Below are positions 50,974 to 55,695 of a DNA stretch of 55,695 nucleotides, piece after piece. The notes beneath the pieces are model-generated. The model did not search any database and was not told the origin of the DNA. It was given only the letters and a program-made list of their open reading frames with translations. The translations under genes were made by a program, and so were the position numbers. Every line of letters starts with the position of its first letter. Within the stretch, counting starts at the first letter, position 1. This DNA comes from an uncultured Victivallales bacterium (lineage in GTDB: Bacteria > Verrucomicrobiota > Lentisphaeria > Victivallales > UBA1829). The stretch is from the NCBI GenBank assembly GCA_934644965.1, contig CAKUDG010000024.1:1-55695 (forward strand), in the 5' to 3' direction.

Positions 50974-52488
50974 TCACGCCTTCCCTTCATCCTCCAGTTC
51001 AAATGCCGAAAGATCGCTTATCATCAGGGGATAATCGGTCAGCGGCAGGGAATGGAACTCCAGCCAGAAGAGGGGGTCCCCCGCCTGGAAGTGTTTCACA
51101 CGGTAGACCTTCCCCGTCATCAGGTCGAGAAGGACCGGATTCCTGATGACAGAAACGGAATCCGCCCCCGGAACAACAACGCCGTAAGAAACGCCGCCTC
51201 TCCCCGGAGACGCCTGGACAAACACATTCCCGATGCCGGGAAAACCATACTGGACATCCTCCGCAAGATAATAAACAAACACAGGATAGGAATTTTTTTC
51301 AAATACCGCTTTGAAGACTGCCGCATCCATCAGGCGGGAATGACGTTCAGAGCGGGGAAAGGCCCGATCCAGCGAAACGGCGCAGAAGGCCCCTCCCCCC
51401 CGGAGCGGCATCGGGGAAGAAAAGATGTTTGCGATATGCCTCATGGCATGAAAGGAAAGTTTTTCCGTATAGGTGATTCCGTTCAGGATGCCGTGTCTTG
51501 CGGGCTGTTTCCGGGTCTCGTTTCCGAGTTTGTAATCTTTCAGCATCATGTCCACGGTCTGAAAAAAGGAACTCAGGCTTATTCCGGCGGCGAAATCGGC
51601 GACATAACGCCGGAGCAGCCACGCCGCCTGATTGCGCTCGCTTTCCCTGACATACGGAGGAAGCCAGTGATTCTCCGGAAACCATGAGGCGAATCCGCAT
51701 TCGCCCTGCCAGAGTTCCACATGAGAAGCACCGCAGGAATCCAGAGTCGAACGAAGCGCCTTTGCGGTCTCCGCACAGTTCAGCTCCGGCTGAACCGAAT
51801 ACGGATGAATCGAGAAAAAATCCAGAAAGGATGCAATGCCGGAACGGAGAAAATGCTGAGTGTACCAGGAGTTCCCTCCGCTGACACAGGCTCCGATGCG
51901 GGCGGAGGGATCTTCCTCGCGGATCCGCATGCCCGTCAGGCGGACAAGACACGCATATTCCTCCGGATCCGGATCCCGCGGCTGCCAGAAGGCAGGCAGA
52001 TTGGGCTCATTCCAGATTTCATAAAAACGGACCCGTCCGCGGAAATGACGGGCAAGCGCCGAAACATAGTTCTCCCATGCGCGGACCGTCTCCTCCCCGT
52101 AGTACAGGGGAACACAACCGACAGCCGCCTCGCTGTACGTCTCTTCCATATACAGCGGATTCCCGAATCCCACATTGAACCAGCTCTGAATGCCTTCGGC
52201 CAGAAGTTTGTCCACAATCTCATCGAGCCAGGCGAAATCATAGGTCCCGCGCTCCTTTTCGCAGCGGTTCCAGCCGGTCTGGCAGCGGGCCCACTTGACC
52301 CCTGCCCGACCCAGTTTCCCGTAACAGGCTTCCGGATCAAAAAGTTCGCGGTCCAGACATTCAAAACCGATGCTCACACGGGAGCACGAAGGCAGTTCCC
52401 GCGAAGAGCGGCATTTCAGTTTCCCGCAATATTCCAGTTCGACTCCTTCCATCCGGGAAAGGTCCTTTTCCAAGACTTCATCCTTCAT
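50974..52488 (-). CDS. Glycoside hydrolase, clan GH-A type (GH39/GH5-like)
   Basis: A 504-residue protein with a TIM-barrel and retaining glycosidase residues at the ends of strands 4 and 7: Glu161 in FYEIWNEPN (acid/base) and Glu263 in VELWQGECGF (nucleophile). The barrel starts near residue 38; a beta-rich C-terminal domain follows from about 400. No signal peptide is seen, so a cytoplasmic role on imported sugars is likely. The exact family and substrate are uncertain; GH39-like xylosidases and iduronidases share the pattern. GGGAGCGGGAAT precedes the ATG. The gene is divergent from an AraC regulator, its probable controller. Confidence 0.75.
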   Translation of the reverse strand: MKDEVLEKDLSRMEGVELEYCGKLKCRSSRELPSCSRVSIGFECLDRELFDPEACYGKLGRAGVKWARCQTGWNRCEKERGTYDFAWLDEIVDKLLAEGIQSWFNVGFGNPLYMEETYSEAAVGCVPLYYGEETVRAWENYVSALARHFRGRVRFYEIWNEPNLPAFWQPRDPDPEEYACLVRLTGMRIREEDPSARIGACVSGGNSWYTQHFLRSGIASFLDFFSIHPYSVQPELNCAETAKALRSTLDSCGASHVELWQGECGFASWFPENHWLPPYVRESERNQAAWLLRRYVADFAAGISLSSFFQTVDMMLKDYKLGNETRKQPARHGILNGITYTEKLSFHAMRHIANIFSSPMPLRGGGAFCAVSLDRAFPRSERHSRLMDAAVFKAVFEKNSYPVFVYYLAEDVQYGFPGIGNVFVQASPGRGGVSYGVVVPGADSVSVIRNPVLLDLMTGKVYRVKHFQAGDPLFWLEFHSLPLTDYPLMISDLSAFELEDEGKA

Positions 52489-52590
52489 ATTCCCGCTCCC
52501 TCTCTCTCTTCTGTTTCCTGTCTGTGTTTTCTGCTCTGCTTTTTCATCGGTCCTCCCCCCACCTCCTGTCCTTTCTTCCAGCGTGCTCCG

Positions 52591-52608
52591 TTATGTATGT
52601 TATGTATA
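52591..52608. promoter_or_regulatory. Tandem direct repeat in the divergent glycosidase/AraC control region
   Basis: TTATGTATG (52591-52599) is followed directly by TTATGTATA (52600-52608). Tandem half-sites in the same orientation are the usual operator form for AraC-family proteins. The repeat ends at the predicted transcription start of the glycosidase gene. Confidence 0.4.
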
Positions 52609-52614
52609 CAGATT

Positions 52615-52623
52615 ACTATAGCA
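52615..52623 (-). promoter_or_regulatory. Extended -10 element for the glycosidase gene
   Basis: The minus strand reads TGCTATAGT, the same extended -10 word found ahead of serC and the LptF/G-type gene. It would give a leader of about 120 bases. Confidence 0.5.
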
Positions 52624-52710
52624 CCCGGAGGATGGAGAAAACCACGCTTGCATTCCGGAAAAATCACCTTATCTTACGATTCATGACAACAAGGAGCACG
52701 AATTTCCCGC

Positions 52711-53766
52711 ATGGAGACACAGGACAATCTTCTTCTTCCCAGAGTCCGTCACAGAATCATCTCCAGTATTCTGCTCCCTCCGCCTTTCCGGCAGCTGACG
52801 GAAGAGCACTACCGCCCAGACATCGGGTGCGAGACACCTCACAGACACTCCTCCTTTCAGATCCTGGGCGTGATCAAAGGCGATTTCTCCATCATCACAG
52901 CAGGAGGGAAAGGATCTTCCGGAAAGACCTCCGAAGAGCTGTCAGCGCCATCCTCCCCGGGAGAAGGAAATTCGGAATACCGTCTGCTGCCCGGAGACTG
53001 CATTCTCCTGCCCGTCAATTTCCCCCATGCCTGGCGGAACGGAAAGCAAGAAACGCAGACGATCCAGATTCTGATGGAAACGGATCCCGCTCTCCCGGAA
53101 GAAGAATACGGGGAACTGGCAATGCTGCCGAAAGTATCGGAAAATGCTCCGGTAAAGCTCTCACTGCCGCCGCGGATCTGGGAACGCTGTCACAGAAAGA
53201 TTTCCCCGCCGTTCCTGCGCCTTCGTCCGGGAGGAAGCCTGATTTTGATGTCAGCGCTTCTGGAGCTGCTGGGTGAGCTGCTGCAGGCCGCAGCCCTCCA
53301 CCACGACGTCCGAAACGGAGAATTCCGGATGAAGCATCCGCTTCACCCGGGCATGGAAAAAGTCTTCCGCTGTCTCCTGGAGCATCCGGAGAGGAAGCAT
53401 TCCCTTTCCAGTCTGGCAAAAACGGCATGCCTCAGCACGAGCCGTTTCTCGGAAGTCTTCCGGGAAAGCTGCGGTGTTCCCCCCATGGAATATCTCGTCC
53501 GCAGAAGAATGGAACTGGCAAAACAGATGCTTCAGACATCCAATCGGAGTCTGGAAGAAATTGTCTCTTCCTTCCGTATGAAATCGGTCTCCTATTTCAT
53601 ACGGAAATTCAAATCCTTTTATGGCACAACGCCCGCATCCTTCCGGCGGAACGCGGAAGAACAATGGAAACAAAGCGGATCTCTCCTCCGGGCCGGGGAA
53701 AACGGAAAAAAAGAAAGAGACGGAAGAAAAGGGAAAAAGCAAAAAAAGGAGAATGAAATAACCTGA
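52711..53766 (+). CDS. AraC-family transcriptional regulator
   Basis: A 351-residue regulator. The N-terminal part (about 1-130) is a cupin-like sensor domain: HRHSSFQILGVIKGDFSI, then YRLLPGDCILLPVNFPHAWR, with an unusual Gly/Ser-rich loop in between. The C-terminal AraC DNA-binding domain with two helix-turn-helix motifs is at about 205-312: HSLSSLAKTACLSTSRFSEVFRESCGVPPMEYLVRRRMELAKQML and SLEEIVSSFRMKSVSYFIRKFKSFYGTTPASFRR. The tail after it is highly basic. It probably senses a sugar and controls the divergent glycosidase gene. AAGGAGC precedes the ATG at a long distance (about 13 bases). Confidence 0.92.
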   Translation: METQDNLLLPRVRHRIISSILLPPPFRQLTEEHYRPDIGCETPHRHSSFQILGVIKGDFSIITAGGKGSSGKTSEELSAPSSPGEGNSEYRLLPGDCILLPVNFPHAWRNGKQETQTIQILMETDPALPEEEYGELAMLPKVSENAPVKLSLPPRIWERCHRKISPPFLRLRPGGSLILMSALLELLGELLQAAALHHDVRNGEFRMKHPLHPGMEKVFRCLLEHPERKHSLSSLAKTACLSTSRFSEVFRESCGVPPMEYLVRRRMELAKQMLQTSNRSLEEIVSSFRMKSVSYFIRKFKSFYGTTPASFRRNAEEQWKQSGSLLRAGENGKKERDGRKGKKQKKENEIT

Positions 53767-53843
53767 AGTCCCCCCCTGCCGCTCTGTCCTCCTCCCTGGG
53801 AAAACTGAAAAAGGCAGAAACCTCCCTCTGAAAAAAATGAAAA

Positions 53844-53888
53844 CGGCGGAATGACGCCTCATATACAGTCATTCCGCCGTTTTTTTTC
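53844..53888. terminator. Bidirectional terminator between araC-type and surface-repeat genes
   Basis: CGGCGGAATGAC pairs with GTCATTCCGCCG (perfect 12 bp), followed on the plus strand by a run of eight T. A-rich sequence on the left gives a T-rich tail on the minus strand too, so it can serve both convergent genes. Confidence 0.92.
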
Positions 53889-53946
53889 CAGAGTTTTTTC
53901 CGGGAGCAGATTTTTCTAACGGCTCCCCTTCCCCCGGAATGAATCC

Positions 53947-54624
53947 TCAGTCGAAATTGAAAAGGATCATGACCGGGAGAACCCCGCCTTTGATAATGTT
54001 GATCAGACCGAACTGGCATCCGCCGTTTCCGGAAACATTGACAACACCGAACTGGAATCCGCCTTGAGCATCTCCTGCCACATTCACAGCAGAAGCCTGC
54101 ATCCCTTTCAATGTCCCGGTGACATTGTAAAGGCCGGCCTGGAACCCATTCATGTCCTCAGTAATGTTTCCGAGGACGCCGGGCTGGAATCCGGACATGG
54201 AGCGTGCAATGTTCAGTCCTCCGGCCTGCAGCCCGATCACCGCTCCGGCGCAGTTGAACACACAGGACGCCTGAATCCCGCTGACGCGCGTCTGATTCAG
54301 ACAAAGCACAATGGACGCCTGAAGGCCATTGACTTTTTTGCCGATACTGCAAACCATGCTTCCCTGAGCTCCGTCAATGTAATCCGTTCCGGAAAGGAGC
54401 CAGGAGGCTTCCAAGCCCTTCACCTGACCGATTCCGGAGCACATCGGCCAACCGGTCTTGATGCCGTAGACATTCGAGTCATAAGTGTATTGCGGGACAC
54501 GCGGGAAAAATCCCAGCTGGAAGGGAGTCCAACCCGCTGTTTCCGGCGGTGCGGATTCTGCGGACTGAAGTGTAAATACAAACAGAAACATTCCCAGAAA
54601 AGCAGGCAGAAAAAACTTTTTCAT
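53947..54624 (-). CDS. Exported surface-repeat protein (LA_2272-like), long copy
   Basis: A 225-residue protein with a signal peptide (MKKFFLPAFLGMFLFVFTLQSAESA). The mature part consists of about 8-9 tandem repeats of roughly 15-20 residues on the pattern G-[LFI]-Q-[AF]-[GS]-x-x-N-[VI] (for example NGLQASIV, SGIQASCV, IGLQAGGLNI, NGFQAGLYNV, GGFQFGVVNV). Such repeats are found in LA_2272-type surface proteins and suggest a regular beta-solenoid. The chosen Met is behind AAGGAATTGAGAGAG; a TTG three codons upstream is unlikely. The C-terminal LPVMILFNFD ends in aromatic-rich sequence as in outer-membrane-associated proteins. Its paralogue follows upstream on the same strand. Function unknown. 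Confidence 0.8.
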   Translation of the reverse strand: MKKFFLPAFLGMFLFVFTLQSAESAPPETAGWTPFQLGFFPRVPQYTYDSNVYGIKTGWPMCSGIGQVKGLEASWLLSGTDYIDGAQGSMVCSIGKKVNGLQASIVLCLNQTRVSGIQASCVFNCAGAVIGLQAGGLNIARSMSGFQPGVLGNITEDMNGFQAGLYNVTGTLKGMQASAVNVAGDAQGGFQFGVVNVSGNGGCQFGLINIIKGGVLPVMILFNFD

Positions 54625-54675
54625 CTCTCTCAATTCCTTCTATTGATCATGAATGTAAGGACTCACTTGCAAAAT

Positions 54676-55146
54676 TCAGAACTTGAAATTGAACAATGGG
54701 AAACAGGGCAGAAAACCATCCTCCGTAAAATTCAGAAGTCCGATCTGAAATGTTTGCCCGTCCGCGACATTGACCACGCCCAGCTGAAGCCATCTGGCGA
54801 TTCCGCTGACATTGACCAGCCCGAGCTGAATGCCGTTCACTTCTTTGCTGACATTCACAATACTGAACTGCACCCCGTTCACCTGGTCGGAAGCGGCTCC
54901 GAGCACGGCTGCTTCCAGACCGTCTACCGCTGCAGTGCCGCCCGATATCGGAGCACCGATCCGAATGCCCGTAGCTCTTGCCGTGTCCTGATTCGTAGGG
55001 GTCCCGACGCAGAATCCAATTTGAATGAATTCCCAGGACTGATATTCCTGTGTGTCACTTTTCCCCTGCACAGAATCCTGTGCGGAAAGTGAGCAGACAC
55101 ACGGGAAAACGAAAAAGAGCACCATCATCAGCCAGTTTTTTTTCAT
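54676..55146 (-). CDS. Exported surface-repeat protein (LA_2272-like), short copy
   Basis: A 156-residue paralogue of the neighbouring gene. It has a signal peptide (MKKNWLMMVLFFVFPCVCSLSAQ), then the same start of the mature part (SWEFIQIGFCVGTP... compare WTPFQLGFFPRVP) and about five repeats (NGVQFSIVNVS, NGIQLGLVNVS, RWLQLGVVNVA, TFQIGLLNF). It also ends in LFNFKF. The two proteins probably arose by duplication followed by gain or loss of repeats. AAGGAGGAT precedes the ATG. It is first of a two-gene operon, 51 bases ahead of the longer copy. Confidence 0.8.
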   Translation of the reverse strand: MKKNWLMMVLFFVFPCVCSLSAQDSVQGKSDTQEYQSWEFIQIGFCVGTPTNQDTARATGIRIGAPISGGTAAVDGLEAAVLGAASDQVNGVQFSIVNVSKEVNGIQLGLVNVSGIARWLQLGVVNVADGQTFQIGLLNFTEDGFLPCFPLFNFKF

Positions 55147-55432
55147 TGCCGGAGATCCTCCTTAGCTTTTTTTCTTGTTTGTTTTTTATTCTGGATTCAA
55201 GACAAAATCATTTTTTGTCCCTGGTAAGGGAGAGGAAAGGGCTCCATACAGGAATTTTAAGATCCTCCTTCCCCTTCCATTGATTTACAATATCAGTAAA
55301 GAGGAGAAATTCAAGGTCTTCCCGGGGATGCCCGGAAAGTTTCGTGCTATCATAGACTCTTTTGGCTGCTCTCCTGACATAAAAAAACTTCAGATCAAAA
55401 GAAAATCCGCATATCTTGCAGGAGGAGAAATA
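55147..55432. other. AT-rich intergenic stretch before the repeats
   Basis: About 285 bases without a supported gene. TGCTATCAT at 55345-55353 resembles an extended -10 element directed rightward, with no recognisable -35 and no gene start before the window edge. Confidence 0.4.
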
Positions 55433-55508
55433 CGGCAGGCGCAGCCTGACGGGTGCAGGGGATGCAACCCTGCCGGGGTGTATGAGGGCGAGCAGCCCTC
55501 ATGCTTTT
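55433..55508. repeat. Structured 76-bp direct repeat, copy 1
   Basis: Identical to the copy 100 bases downstream. It contains three successive short hairpins: CAGGC-GCA-GCCTG, GGGTGCA/TGCAACCC, and ATGAGGGC-GAGCA-GCCCTCAT, the first two enclosed by CGGCAGG/CCTGCCG, and ends in CTTTT. Confidence 0.9.
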
Positions 55509-55511
55509 CAG

Positions 55512-55527
55512 AAAAAAATAAATAAAA
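55512..55527. repeat. Left arm of a perfect 16-bp inverted repeat around copy 2
   Basis: AAAAAAATAAATAAAA is the exact reverse complement of 55610-55625. Together they bracket the second 76-bp repeat. Confidence 0.85.
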
Positions 55528-55532
55528 AAATG

Positions 55533-55608
55533 CGGCAGGCGCAGCCTGACGGGTGCAGGGGATGCAACCCTGCCGGGGTGTATGAGGGCGAGCAGCCCTC
55601 ATGCTTTT
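55533..55608. repeat. Structured 76-bp direct repeat, copy 2
   Basis: Base-for-base identical to copy 1. Here it is flanked by the 16-bp AT-rich inverted repeat, so the whole unit can fold into one long hairpin with three smaller ones inside. Confidence 0.9.
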
Positions 55609-55609
55609 A

Positions 55610-55625
55610 TTTTATTTATTTTTTT
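55610..55625. repeat. Right arm of the 16-bp inverted repeat
   Basis: TTTTATTTATTTTTTT, exact reverse complement of 55512-55527. Confidence 0.85.
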
Positions 55626-55695
55626 GCCTCCGGCGGCCAGCGTTTCGCCGCTGGATCGCGACAAGGTCACGGACCTTGACCGCGAGAAAAATGCT
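55626..55695. repeat. Further hairpin-rich sequence at the window edge
   Basis: It follows the inverted repeat directly and has the same style but different sequence: CCAGCG/CGCTGG, and TCGCG...CGCGA enclosing AAGGTC-ACG-GACCTT. It may be another module of the repeat array, cut by the window edge. Confidence 0.45.

Noticed and set aside
55433..55608. CRISPR array
   Set aside because: Only two repeats, each 76 bases, with a 24-base A-rich spacer between them. No cas gene is near.

Overview
The window reads as a chromosomal segment of a Gram-negative, fermentative anaerobe. Gram-negative features are an LptF/LptG-type lipopolysaccharide export permease, a heptose-phosphate adenylyltransferase, type II secretion-like minor pseudopilins and secreted surface-repeat proteins. 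Anaerobic metabolism is shown by a trimeric [FeFe] hydrogenase with a second, sensory-type [FeFe] hydrogenase and a Rex redox regulator. Together with many pseudopilin-like proteins, a zinc-ribbon Ser/Thr kinase and glycoside hydrolases, this fits the PVC superphylum, most likely a Lentisphaeria (Victivallis-like) gut organism. That placement is inference from gene content; no rRNA is present.

Layout. 1-1.4 kb: accessory DNA (edge of an IS5-like element, a broken gene, an unrecognised basic protein) ending at the 3' side of a tRNA-Pro(GGG). 1.85-5.9 kb: AlkA-type DNA glycosylase, GH27 alpha-galactosidase, cobT-cobU. 6-10.4 kb: xseB, gdhA, a cold-shock protein and a sodium-dependent transporter. 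10.7-21 kb, mostly on the minus strand: ksgA, an FmdB-like zinc ribbon, an atypical CorA, serC, then (plus) an LptF/G permease and threonine synthase, then (minus) an ABC ATPase, pheA, a heptose adenylyltransferase and a TadE-like protein.

21.2-29.9 kb is the most distinctive block: rex, a thioredoxin-like [2Fe-2S] protein, a tiny Cys-containing ORF, a sensory [FeFe] hydrogenase with PAS domain, a SpoIIE-type phosphatase, and, behind its own promoter, the NuoE-like, NuoF-like and catalytic subunits of an NAD(H)-linked [FeFe] hydrogenase. The upstream genes look like a redox or H2-sensing module placed beside its probable target. A strong terminator closes the block.

30-37.7 kb: mraY (outside any mur cluster), a CPBP-type membrane protease, a short MoxR-DUF58-(two-TM protein)-VWA operon, and purT. 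38-46 kb: a cassette of minor pseudopilin-like proteins (I-, J-, very large K-, and H-like) with an exported helper-like protein, then a transmembrane Ser/Thr kinase. 46.3-50.9 kb: a complete iron-type ABC importer (ATPase, binding protein, fused double permease). 51-53.8 kb: a clan GH-A glycosidase divergent from an AraC regulator. 53.9-55.7 kb: two neighbouring exported repeat proteins and a pair of identical 76-bp structured repeats, one of them bracketed by perfect 16-bp inverted repeats.

Start sites were chosen by ribosome-binding site and family alignment from memory; no database search was possible. Many long antisense open frames are by-products of base composition and are omitted.
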